From assembly GCA_018268465.1 (NCBI GenBank), contig JAFDWN010000050.1:1-64000 (forward strand): a stretch of 64,000 nucleotides of DNA, given 5' to 3'. The notes below the pieces were generated by a model. It was not told the DNA's origin and searched no databases. It saw nothing but the letters and a program-made list of their open reading frames with translations. Positions 52,413 through 60,163 of this stretch are shown here, piece by piece (position 1 is the first letter of the stretch; every line of letters starts with the position of its first letter). Origin of the DNA: Actinomycetota bacterium. GTDB lineage: Bacteria > Actinomycetota > Actinomycetes > Mycobacteriales > Mycobacteriaceae. A program made the position numbers and the translations under genes.

Positions 52413-52474
52413 CGCCCCGCCCGACCGTCCGAATAGGCACGCACGCAGCCGTTTTCGTGGAGCGGGTGGGACGG

Positions 52475-52930
52475 TCAGTCGTCGGTCTGCCCGGCGAGGC
52501 GTTCCAGTGGCGCAATCGCGTCGGTGAGGGTCTGCAGGTCGGCTTCGCTGAGTCTGGACAGCATCGCGGCCAGCGCGGCCCGGCGGTTGGCCAGCGACTC
52601 ACGGTGCTGGGCCAGCCCGTCGGGGGTGATGTCGACCAGCACCGCACGCAGGTCGGACGGATCGCGGGTGCGTTTGACCAGGCCGAGTTTCTCCAGCCGG
52701 CGGATCGCCACCGTGGTGGTGGGGGTACGTACGCGTTCGATGCTGGCCAGTTCCGTCATCCGGATCGGTCCACGGTCCAGCAGCGTCAACAGGATCGACA
52801 GTTGAGCCAGCGTGAGCTCGCCTGCTGTGCCCCGATTCGTGTCACCGCGGCGCAGCACGGCGAAGACCCTGGAGAGGACCCGGTGCAGCTCGCCGGCGAG
52901 CTCGGTGACCTGCGAATCGGTCTCAACCAT
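52475..52930 (-). CDS. MarR family transcriptional regulator (Rv0042c homologue)
   Basis: A 151-residue regulator with the winged-helix pattern ELTLAQLSILLTLLDRGPIR, the recognition helix RVRTPTTTVAIRRLEKLGLV and the wing KRTRDPSDLRAVLVDITPDG. ATG 52930 is MVETDSQVTELAGEL. Such proteins are dimeric repressors that respond to small phenolic or oxidising ligands. It follows a GntR gene by 32 bases on the same strand. Its targets are unknown. Confidence 0.9.
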   Translation of the reverse strand: MVETDSQVTELAGELHRVLSRVFAVLRRGDTNRGTAGELTLAQLSILLTLLDRGPIRMTELASIERVRTPTTTVAIRRLEKLGLVKRTRDPSDLRAVLVDITPDGLAQHRESLANRRAALAAMLSRLSEADLQTLTDAIAPLERLAGQTDD

Positions 52931-52962
52931 AATTCGCCAGTCTAACGTGACTGCCCGCGCCG

Positions 52963-53649
52963 TCAGGGGCTGTTCGCGCTGTCCGACGGGGTTTGTACCC
53001 CAGTCAGGACGCCGCGGCGCCTGAGCTCGGCGAGCATGACGGCGGCCATCTCGCCGCCGCGGCGCGCGCACAGCTCGCGGGCGGCTGCGGCGTCGTGCCG
53101 CTCGATCGCCGCCGTCTCGTCCTCGAAACCGGGCAGGAAGTCGCTCTTGGCGCGGGGGTGGGCGATCCAGAACTCCGCGGGGGCGAAGCTCAGCGATCCG
53201 CGGATCGCCGCCCGCAGCCGCGGGCCGGCGTACGCCTTGTTGACGGTGCGCCGGTAGATCACGCTGGCCTGGTGAAAAGCCTTGGCATCCTTGGCTGTTC
53301 GCATCGACTGCAGTGCGTTGGACAGCTGCGGGAGGATGCTTGGGGCGGGGTCCGCCGCGGCGCGTGCCGACGCGATACCGGTGAGCACGCCGTACAGCTC
53401 GTGGTGTTCCCGCACCGCCGCTTCGTCGAACGGTTCGACGTAAGCGCCGCGGTGGTAGCGGGTGCACAGGATGCCGTCGTGCTCCAGCTGCACGACGGCT
53501 TCCTGCACGGGCACCCGGCTCAGTCCGAGGTCGCCGGCGATCTCGTTGCGGTCGATGCGGTCGCCGCCGCGCAGCCGGCCGGTCATCACCAGAGTGATGA
53601 TGTGGCTGACGACCAGGTCTTTGTCCTTGATCCCGTATCTCTTCGGCAT
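52963..53649 (-). CDS. GntR family transcriptional regulator, FadR type (Rv0043c homologue)
   Basis: A 228-residue regulator. The N-terminal winged helix has VVSHIITLVMTGRLRGGDRI and DLGLSRVPVQEAVVQLEHDG, followed by the wing. The C-terminal FCD-type helical ligand-binding domain starts at AAVREHHELYGVLTGIASAR and contains HQASVIYRRTVNKAYAG. It probably senses an organic acid and controls neighbouring metabolism. It lies between the oxidoreductase and MarR genes on the same strand. Confidence 0.9.
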   Translation of the reverse strand: MPKRYGIKDKDLVVSHIITLVMTGRLRGGDRIDRNEIAGDLGLSRVPVQEAVVQLEHDGILCTRYHRGAYVEPFDEAAVREHHELYGVLTGIASARAAADPAPSILPQLSNALQSMRTAKDAKAFHQASVIYRRTVNKAYAGPRLRAAIRGSLSFAPAEFWIAHPRAKSDFLPGFEDETAAIERHDAAAARELCARRGGEMAAVMLAELRRRGVLTGVQTPSDSANSP

Positions 53650-53733
53650 CCGGTTCCCGCGGCCCCCTGAGACGGCTGTGGCGCCAGTCTCTCACGGGTG
53701 GCCGCGGCGTTCCGGCGTTCCGGCGCTACCGGT

Positions 53734-54537
53734 TCAGGAGGCGGCGCGCCGGTCGCGCCAGCGGCACAGGGCCTCGGCCCGCGTCAGGTCGTAGTCCGGG
53801 CCGTTGACCCCGACGGTCACCAGCGTCACGCCCAGGTCGGCCAGCGCGTCCGCCTCGGCCACCACCGCGTCGGGATCGTCACCTTCGATTCCGGCGGAGT
53901 GTTCGATGGTGGCCGGGTCGCGGCCCACTGCCGCGCAGTGACCCGCCAGCACCTCCGCCTTGTGCGGGTAGGTGACTCGGTCGACAAAGTAGTGCCAGGT
54001 GTGGCCGTACTCGGCGACCATACGCAGTGTCTTCTTCTCGCCACCGCCGCCCATCAGGATCGGGATGTCCCGGGTGGGCGCCGGGTTGAGTTTCGCCAGC
54101 CGCGATTTGATCCGCGGCAGGGCCGTGGCGAGGTCGTCGAGACGGCCACCGGCGGTGCCGAACTCGTAGCCGTACTCGTCGTAGTCCCGCTGGAACCACC
54201 CCGAACCGATACCGAGGATCAGCCGGCCGCCCGAGATGTGGTCGACAGTGCGGGCCATGTCGGCGAGCAGTTCGGGATTGCGGTACGAGTTGCAGCTGAC
54301 CAGCGCGCCGATCTCGACGCGTGACGTCTGCTCGGCCCAGGCGCCGAGCATCGTCCAACATTCGAAGTGTGCGCCGTCGGGGTCGCCGTAGAGCGGGAAG
54401 AAGTGGTCCCAGTTGAACACGACGTCGACGCCGATGTCTTCACAGCGGCGGACGGCGTCGCGGATGTGGCTGTATTGCGGGGAGTGCTGCGGTTGCACCT
54501 GCACTCCGATGCGAATTGGAAAGGTCACAGTGCCCAC
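53734..54537 (-). CDS. LLM class F420-dependent oxidoreductase (Rv0044c homologue)
   Basis: A 267-residue luciferase-like TIM-barrel protein. Typical blocks are RCEDIGVDVVFNWDHFFPLY, ALVSCNSYRNPELLADMART, SGGRLILGIGSGWFQRDYDE and PILMGGGGEKKTLRMVAEYG. The last strand resembles the F420-binding pattern of mycobacterial members. GTG 54537 or the in-frame GTG 54528 (VTFPIRIGVQ) may be the start. The substrate is unknown. It lies upstream of the two regulator genes, and the trio could form an operon. Confidence 0.88.
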   Translation of the reverse strand: MGTVTFPIRIGVQVQPQHSPQYSHIRDAVRRCEDIGVDVVFNWDHFFPLYGDPDGAHFECWTMLGAWAEQTSRVEIGALVSCNSYRNPELLADMARTVDHISGGRLILGIGSGWFQRDYDEYGYEFGTAGGRLDDLATALPRIKSRLAKLNPAPTRDIPILMGGGGEKKTLRMVAEYGHTWHYFVDRVTYPHKAEVLAGHCAAVGRDPATIEHSAGIEGDDPDAVVAEADALADLGVTLVTVGVNGPDYDLTRAEALCRWRDRRAAS

Positions 54538-54570
54538 GGTATCCCCGGAGTGTCGTCGCGGTCTGCCGGC

Positions 54571-56649
54571 TCAGAGGCCGATGCTGCCGTCGGGTTTCCA
54601 CACGGCCACCACTGACGGGCGCGCGGTACCGTTGCCGCCCTCCGGCCAACGGGAGAGGGGGGCGTCGATGCTGTTGTCGTCGTTTTCACCCGGGTGCTGT
54701 ACGCACACGGTGACCAGGTCGTCGGTGACGACGGGCCCGCAGGTTTCGGCGCCGATCGGGACGGTGAGGAATTGTTTGGTTTCGCCGCGGTTGGGGCCGT
54801 CGAGTGCGACGGCGAACAGGCCGTCGTTGGAGTCCAGTGCGTTGCCGTCGGTGGAGATCCACAGATTGCCGTGGCTGTCGAAGGCCAGGTTGTCCGGGCA
54901 GGAGATCGGGCTGACCTTCGATTTGTCGAAACCGCCGTAGTAGGTGTCGGCGGCGGCGGGGTCGCCGCATACCAGCAGCAGATCCCAGGTGAAGGCGGTG
55001 CCGGCGTGGTCGTCGGTGATTTCCAGGATCTGACCACTTTTGTTGTCGTTGCGCGGGTTGGCCGCGTCGGGGCCGGGCTCACCGGACGCCCCGCGCTTGT
55101 CGTTGTTGGTCAGGGCCACGTAGACCTTGCCGGTCTTGGGGTTGGCTTCGAAGTCCTCGGGCCGGTCCATCTTCGTCGCGCCGGCCTTGTCGGCGGCGAA
55201 TCTGGTGAACACGGCGACTTCCTGTGCGGTGAAGCCGTCGACCAGTGCCTGCGCCTGACCGTCGGGTCCGGTGCGCAGCAACGGAATCCAGGTGCCGGTG
55301 CCGCTGAACGAGCCCTTCGAGGGCAGTGTCCCGGATCCGTCGATCTCGCCGGCGGGGATGTCGCTGCTCAGCGTGGCGACGTAGAGCGTGCCCTCGTCGA
55401 GGATCGTCATATTGTGTGCGATGGCGGCCGGATCGGTGCCCGGCTGAATCTTGATGTCGGACACGAATTTGTACATGTAGTCGAAGCGCTGGTCGTCGCC
55501 GCTGTAGGCGACGACGGTGCCGTCGTCGGTGACGTAGATGTTGGCGGCTTCGTGTTTGAAGCGGCCCATGGCCGTGTGCTTGACCGGCGTCGACTCCGGA
55601 TCCCACGGATTGAGTTCGACGACGTAACCGAACCGGTTGACCTCGTTGGGTGTCTTGGTGAGATCGAAACGGGGGTCGAAGGTCTCCCACTTGCGCTCGC
55701 TGGGTTCCAGTTCGATGCCGTAGCGGTCCAGCCGGTCGGCTTCCACCGGGTTGGCCGCCTGCGCGCCCTCGGCGGCTCCGAAGTAGCTGTTGAAGTTCTC
55801 TTCGCCGGAAAGGACTGTGCCCCACGGTGTTATGCCGCCGCTGCAGTTGTTGAGGGTGCCCGCGACGGTACGGCCGGTGGGGTCGGCGGCGGTGGTGACG
55901 ACGTCGGCGCCTGCCGCGGGACCCACCAGTGTGAAGGGGGAGTCGGCGGTGAGGCGCCGGTTGTAGCGGCCCATTACGGGTTTGAGTCCGTCCGGTGTGC
56001 GCTCGACCTCGACGACGGTCAGACCGTGTGCCGCGACGCCGATGTCGAACTGGTCCTTCGTCGGCGCATCGGGGTTGTAGCCGGTGTGCATGAACTGTTC
56101 GGTGGTGTACTCGTGGTTCACCACGAGCAGGAAGCGGTTGGGGTCACCCGCAATCGGCAACAGTCCCGCGAAGTCGTTGTTGAACCCGAACTGCTGGCGC
56201 TGCGCTGCGGCGGTCTGGTTGTGCACATCGAATGCGGGGGCGCCGGGCAGCACCGGATCGCCCCAGCTGATGACGACGGCCTGGCGGTAACCCTCCGGGA
56301 TCACCACGGCGTCTTCGGAATTGGGTGCGACAGACGCGAAGTTCATACCGGCGGGCGGCTCGGTGGGCGCGTCGGCGGGGGTTGGGGTGGTGGACGCGGC
56401 GGGCTGTTCGCCACCGGACGAGCAGGCGGCCAGCGCGCTGCCCGCACCCACCGCGAGCACGGTGACCGCCCCCGCGCGCAGCGCGCTGCGGCGCGACACC
56501 GCCTTGACGATGTCGCCGAAGTACGCGTTGTCGCTGGTGTTGGGCGCGGGGTGGGCGCATGCGTCGCCGCACTTGTATCGGCATGTGACGCGTTGGCGCG
56601 CCGACCTTCCGTCGTGGATGACAAACAGGTTCAACGGCACAAGCGTCAT
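54571..56649 (-). CDS. PhoX family Tat-exported phosphatase
   Basis: A 692-residue DUF839/PhoX protein. The N-terminus has a Cys motif (CRYKCGDAC, residues 23-31) and the conserved NTSDNAYFGDIV, then a twin-arginine signal SRRSALRAGAVTVLAVGAGS with lipobox LAAC (Cys76). The mature part has the PhoX blocks FNNDFAGLLPIAGDP, LVVNHEYTTEQFM, NNCSGGITPWGTVLSGEENF and a C-terminal beta-propeller with DNLAFDSHGNLWISTDGNAL. Members are calcium/iron-dependent alkaline phosphatases. Here it stands where M. tuberculosis has Rv0045c. The long region before the Tat motif is usual for actinobacterial PhoX. Confidence 0.88.
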   Translation of the reverse strand: MTLVPLNLFVIHDGRSARQRVTCRYKCGDACAHPAPNTSDNAYFGDIVKAVSRRSALRAGAVTVLAVGAGSALAACSSGGEQPAASTTPTPADAPTEPPAGMNFASVAPNSEDAVVIPEGYRQAVVISWGDPVLPGAPAFDVHNQTAAAQRQQFGFNNDFAGLLPIAGDPNRFLLVVNHEYTTEQFMHTGYNPDAPTKDQFDIGVAAHGLTVVEVERTPDGLKPVMGRYNRRLTADSPFTLVGPAAGADVVTTAADPTGRTVAGTLNNCSGGITPWGTVLSGEENFNSYFGAAEGAQAANPVEADRLDRYGIELEPSERKWETFDPRFDLTKTPNEVNRFGYVVELNPWDPESTPVKHTAMGRFKHEAANIYVTDDGTVVAYSGDDQRFDYMYKFVSDIKIQPGTDPAAIAHNMTILDEGTLYVATLSSDIPAGEIDGSGTLPSKGSFSGTGTWIPLLRTGPDGQAQALVDGFTAQEVAVFTRFAADKAGATKMDRPEDFEANPKTGKVYVALTNNDKRGASGEPGPDAANPRNDNKSGQILEITDDHAGTAFTWDLLLVCGDPAAADTYYGGFDKSKVSPISCPDNLAFDSHGNLWISTDGNALDSNDGLFAVALDGPNRGETKQFLTVPIGAETCGPVVTDDLVTVCVQHPGENDDNSIDAPLSRWPEGGNGTARPSVVAVWKPDGSIGL

Positions 56650-56783
56650 GGCTGACGAGGTCCTTCCGACGTGACCGGCCAGGGGCTGCTGACCGGGACA
56701 TGCGGAAACCTACGGGAGTTTGGCAATCAGCTGTCGATCAACTGGTGAACAGCTGGCAACGGCGGTTCTGGCCCGCGACGCGA

Positions 56784-56829
56784 CGAGGCTGCGGCCGGAT
56801 CGCGACGACGCGATCTGACCGCAGCCTCG
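56784..56829 (-). terminator. Long hairpin after ino1
   Basis: CGAGGCTGCGG (56784-56794) pairs with CCGCAGCCTCG (56819-56829), and GATCGCG with CGCGATC inside it, giving a stem of about 22 pairs with two interruptions and a four-base loop. It lies 20 bases past the ino1 stop. There is no T-run, as usual in mycobacteria. Confidence 0.7.
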
Positions 56830-56848
56830 GGCGGAAGTTCAGGCGGCG

Positions 56849-57949
56849 TCAGCCCTCGATGAAGGTCTCCAGCTGCGCGCGGGCGATATCGTCGGCGAGC
56901 TGCTTGGGCGGGCTCTTCATCAGGTAGGCGGACGCGGCTTCGACGGGGCCGCCGATGCCGCGGTCCTTGGCGATCTTGGCCGCACGGACCGCGTCGATGA
57001 TCACGCCGGCGGAGTTGGGCGAATCCCACACCTCGAGCTTGTATTCGAGATTCAGCGGGACGTCACCGAACGCACGGCCTTCCAGGCGCACGTAGGCCCA
57101 CTTGCGGTCGTCCAGCCACGCCACGTGGTCGGACGGGCCGATGTGGACGTTCTTGTCCTCGATCTTGCCGGCCAGCGATCCGGAGAGGTTGGAGGTGACG
57201 GCCTGGGTCTTGGACACCTTCTTCGACTCCAGCCGCGAACGCTCCAGCATGTTGAGGAAGTCCATGTTGCCGCCGACGTTGAGCTGGTAGGTGCGATCCA
57301 GCGTCACGCCGCGGTCCTCGAACAGTTTGGCCATCACCCGGTGGGTGATGGTGGCGCCAACCTGGCTCTTGATGTCGTCGCCGACGATCGGCACGCCGGC
57401 GTCCTCGAACTTCTTGGCCCACACCGGATCCGAGGCGATGAACACCGGCAGCGCGTTGACGAACGCCACCCCTGCGTCGATCGCGCACTGCGCGTAGAAC
57501 TTGTCGGCCTCTTCGGAGCCGACCGGCAGGTAGGACACCAGCACGTCGACCTTGGCGTCCTTGAGCGCCTTGACCACGTCGACGGGGTCGGTGTCGGAGA
57601 TCTCGATGGTGTCGGCGTAGTACTTGCCGATGCCGTCGAGCGTCGGGCCGCGCTGCACCACGACGTCGGTGGGCGGCACGTCGGCGATCTTGATGGTGTT
57701 GTTCTCCGACGCGAAGATCGCCTCGGACAGGTCGAAGCCGACCTTCTTGGCGTCGACGTCGAAGGCGGCGACGAATTTGACGTCGCGCACGTGGTAGGGC
57801 CCGAGGCGGACGTGCATCAGACCGGGCACCGTGGCGGTTTCGTCGGCGTCCTGGTAGTACTGCACACCCTGCACCAGTGAGGACGCGCAGTTGCCCACCC
57901 CGACAATCGCGACCCGGACGTCCTTCGATACTCCGGTGGTCTCGGCCAT
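56849..57949 (-). CDS. ino1: Inositol-3-phosphate synthase
   Basis: A 366-residue protein. ATG 57949 ([20 protein letters not shown]) has AGGAG seven bases upstream. The NAD-binding region [20 protein letters not shown], the catalytic core [20 protein letters not shown], and [20 protein letters not shown] with [12 protein letters not shown] are standard for the short archaeal/actinobacterial type. It makes inositol 3-phosphate from glucose 6-phosphate, the first step to mycothiol and phosphatidylinositol mannosides. The PadR-family gene lies 64 bases upstream on the same strand, as in M. tuberculosis (Rv0047c-Rv0046c). Confidence 0.96.
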   Translation of the reverse strand: MAETTGVSKDVRVAIVGVGNCASSLVQGVQYYQDADETATVPGLMHVRLGPYHVRDVKFVAAFDVDAKKVGFDLSEAIFASENNTIKIADVPPTDVVVQRGPTLDGIGKYYADTIEISDTDPVDVVKALKDAKVDVLVSYLPVGSEEADKFYAQCAIDAGVAFVNALPVFIASDPVWAKKFEDAGVPIVGDDIKSQVGATITHRVMAKLFEDRGVTLDRTYQLNVGGNMDFLNMLERSRLESKKVSKTQAVTSNLSGSLAGKIEDKNVHIGPSDHVAWLDDRKWAYVRLEGRAFGDVPLNLEYKLEVWDSPNSAGVIIDAVRAAKIAKDRGIGGPVEAASAYLMKSPPKQLADDIARAQLETFIEG

Positions 57950-58013
57950 GACGACGTTCTCCTTTGACTTCTTGGTGATCACTCGTGCTGATCTACTCGA
58001 ATGAATTTGGGTG

Positions 58014-58559
58014 CTATGACTGCTCGGCGCGGCCCTGTGCCGTGCGTTCGGCTGCGATCAACTCGTTGAGCCACTTCACTTCCCGCTCGCTGGATTCCAG
58101 CCCCAGCTGGTGTAGCTGCCGGGTGTAGCGGTCGAACGAACTGCTGGCCCGTGCGACTGCTTCGCGCAGACCTTCGCGCCGTTCCTCCACCTGACGCCGG
58201 CGGCCCTCCAAGATCCGCATCCTGGCCTCCGCCGGCGTGCGGTTGAAGAACGCGAGGTGAACACCGAAGCCGTCGTCGGAGTAGTTCTGCGGACCGGTGT
58301 CCGCCACGAGTTCGGTGAATCGTTGTTTGCCGGCGTCGGTGAGTCGGTACACCCGACGGGCCCGGCGGCGCATCGGCGTGCCTTCGGGGGCGGCGTCTTC
58401 GACGATCAGCCCGTCGGCCTGCATGCGGCGCAGCGCCGGGTAGAGCGAGCCGTAGGAGAAGGCGCGGAACGCCCCCAGCAATCCGGTCAGTCGTTTACGC
58501 AGTTCGTAACCGTGCATCGGTGATTCGAGCAGCAGACCCAGGACGGCCAGTTCCAGCAA
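58014..58559 (-). CDS. PadR family transcriptional regulator (Rv0047c homologue)
   Basis: A 181-residue regulator. TTG 58559 is chosen because AGGAGG lies eight bases upstream; a GTG at 58568 falls inside the ribosome site. The winged helix reads [40 protein letters not shown] and [14 protein letters not shown]. The C-terminal Vir-type helical domain has [20 protein letters not shown] and ends [19 protein letters not shown]. It probably autoregulates and may control ino1, which follows. Confidence 0.92.
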   Translation of the reverse strand: MLELAVLGLLLESPMHGYELRKRLTGLLGAFRAFSYGSLYPALRRMQADGLIVEDAAPEGTPMRRRARRVYRLTDAGKQRFTELVADTGPQNYSDDGFGVHLAFFNRTPAEARMRILEGRRRQVEERREGLREAVARASSSFDRYTRQLHQLGLESSEREVKWLNELIAAERTAQGRAEQS

Positions 58560-58776
58560 CGAGATCACCTCCTTGACAGCGCACGTCGCTACGACGATTC
58601 AACACCTCGCCTGAGTGTATCGCGCCGATATATTCGCCGCCACACATCTCCTCGCGACCGTGCGTGTCTGCAGCCGACTCACCGGGTTGAGCAGCGAGTT
58701 TGCGCACGCTCGCCACCGAGGGCTGCGGGCACGCGGGAGCCCTGCGGGCGGGAAACGGGTGCGGGGCGGACCCGGA

Positions 58777-59625
58777 TCAGGATGGGTAGTTGATCTGTTT
58801 GACCGACCCGTCGGATGCCAGCTCGATGTATCCGCTGCCGTAGTCACTGGACACGTAGATCGACACCGTCAGCTCGCCGGGCGTGGTGGGGTCGCGGGTC
58901 GGGTCGAAGATCAGATAGGTGCTGCTGACGTCCTCGGGTTTGATGCCGAGGGTTTCGGGTGCGCCGCGCAGCACGCCCACCACGGTCTTGGCGTCGAATG
59001 CGCTCAGGTCGACCTCGACGGCGTTGGAACCGCGCGAGCTCGACGAAGGGTCACCCCACCCGCCGCGGTAGGTGTAGTTCAGCTCACGGCGTTCTTCGCC
59101 GGGGTCGGGGCGGGTCAGCGAGGCGTAGTCCGGGTAGACCACCAACCGGAAGCCCATCGTGTCGCCGAACTTCTGCTTCATCTGTTCCATCAGCCCCGTC
59201 AGGCCGCCCAGGGAATGCAGCTGGCGTGGCGGGGTCAGCACCACCGGGGCGACCCCGTCGGATTTCGCGCCCGGATCGGAGGTGAAGCTCAGCGGCGAGC
59301 TGGTGTTGCCGTAGAGGCCCCAGCCGACGCCGATGCCGAACAGCACCAGCACCCCGGTGATCGCCAGGCGCAGTCCCCAGCCGGACCCCTGCAGGCGCGG
59401 CTTGCGCTTCAGGTCGGGCAGCTGGACGGGTGCGTTGGCGGTCTGCAGATCGGCGACCAGCGACTGCAGTTCGCCCAGGGTCGCGGCGTTGGTGGCGGCA
59501 CTGACCCGCTGGCGGTGTTCGGTCATCGACAGCTGACCCTCGCTCAGGGCGGTGTCGAGGATCTGGCAGGTGTTGTTGCGGTCGCTGTCCTTAGCCCGCG
59601 TTCCCGATGTTTGCCTCGTCGCCAC
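58777..59625 (-). CDS. DUF1707 membrane protein (Rv0048c homologue)
   Basis: A 282-residue protein. GTG 59625 gives MATRQTSGTRAKDSDRNNTC; the open frame starts 25 codons earlier. The DUF1707 domain lies at residues 10-60 (DSDRNNTCQILDTALSEGQL, then HRQRVSAATNAATLGELQSL). One membrane helix follows (WGLRLAITGVLVLFGIGVGW), and the C-terminal extracytoplasmic domain ends YVSSDYGSGYIELASDGSVK. DUF1707 is a short helical domain found at N-termini of actinobacterial membrane proteins. It is divergent from the DUF5318 gene. Function is unknown. Confidence 0.85.
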   Translation of the reverse strand: MATRQTSGTRAKDSDRNNTCQILDTALSEGQLSMTEHRQRVSAATNAATLGELQSLVADLQTANAPVQLPDLKRKPRLQGSGWGLRLAITGVLVLFGIGVGWGLYGNTSSPLSFTSDPGAKSDGVAPVVLTPPRQLHSLGGLTGLMEQMKQKFGDTMGFRLVVYPDYASLTRPDPGEERRELNYTYRGGWGDPSSSSRGSNAVEVDLSAFDAKTVVGVLRGAPETLGIKPEDVSSTYLIFDPTRDPTTPGELTVSIYVSSDYGSGYIELASDGSVKQINYPS

Positions 59626-59724
59626 GACGATGATCGTAAGAGCTGCGTTGCTGTCCTCGCAGAACTGTCGGCCCTCGCTGCGATCCGGCGGCGCAGTCAC
59701 GCGTCGGTGCTTCCGCGACCGACG

Positions 59725-59738
59725 TACTCTGGTCCTCG
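59725..59738 (+). promoter_or_regulatory. Promoter -10 and leaderless start of the DUF5318 gene
   Basis: TACTCT at 59725-59730 is seven bases before GTG 59738, without a ribosome site, the pattern of a leaderless mycobacterial transcript. Confidence 0.55.
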
Positions 59739-60163
59739 TGCGATTGCAGCGACAAGTGGTGGACTATGCGCTTCGGCGCCGGTCTCTGCTGGCCGAGGTG
59801 TATTCCGGGCGCACCGGGGTCTCGGAGGTCTGCGATGCGAATCCCTATCTACTGAGGGCCGCGAAGTTCCACGGGAAGACCAGTTCGGTGATGTGCCCGA
59901 TCTGTCGTAAGGAACAGCTCACCCTGGTGTCGTGGGTTTTCGGCGATCACCTGGGCCCGGTGTCGGGTTCGGCGCGCACCGCCGAGGAATTGGTCTTGTT
60001 GGCGTCGCGTTACGACGAGTTCGCGGTGCACGTGGTGGAGGTGTGTCGAACCTGCAGTTGGAATCATCTGGTCAAGTCGTACGTACTCGGGGCGGTCAGG
60101 CCGCCGAAGGGTTCACGCGGCACACGGGGCGCGCGCAAGGGCGCGCGCACGGCCAGTGAATAG
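59738..60163 (+). CDS. DUF5318 family protein (Rv0049 homologue)
   Basis: A 141-residue soluble protein from GTG 59738 (MRLQRQVVDYALRRRSLLAE). Two Cys pairs, MCPICRKEQL and EVCRTCSWNHL, form a likely zinc site, with a further Cys in SEVCDANPYLL. The C-terminal tail is basic. It is conserved in actinobacteria directly before the bifunctional penicillin-binding protein. Its stop overlaps the ponA1 start by eight bases, so the two are coupled. A role in regulating or assembling PonA1 is possible but not shown by sequence. Confidence 0.85.
   Translation: MRLQRQVVDYALRRRSLLAEVYSGRTGVSEVCDANPYLLRAAKFHGKTSSVMCPICRKEQLTLVSWVFGDHLGPVSGSARTAEELVLLASRYDEFAVHVVEVCRTCSWNHLVKSYVLGAVRPPKGSRGTRGARKGARTASE

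Noticed and set aside
54694-56655. 653-codon frame antisense to phoX
   Set aside because: Low-complexity Val/Gly-rich translation without domains, complementary to a gene with clear motifs.
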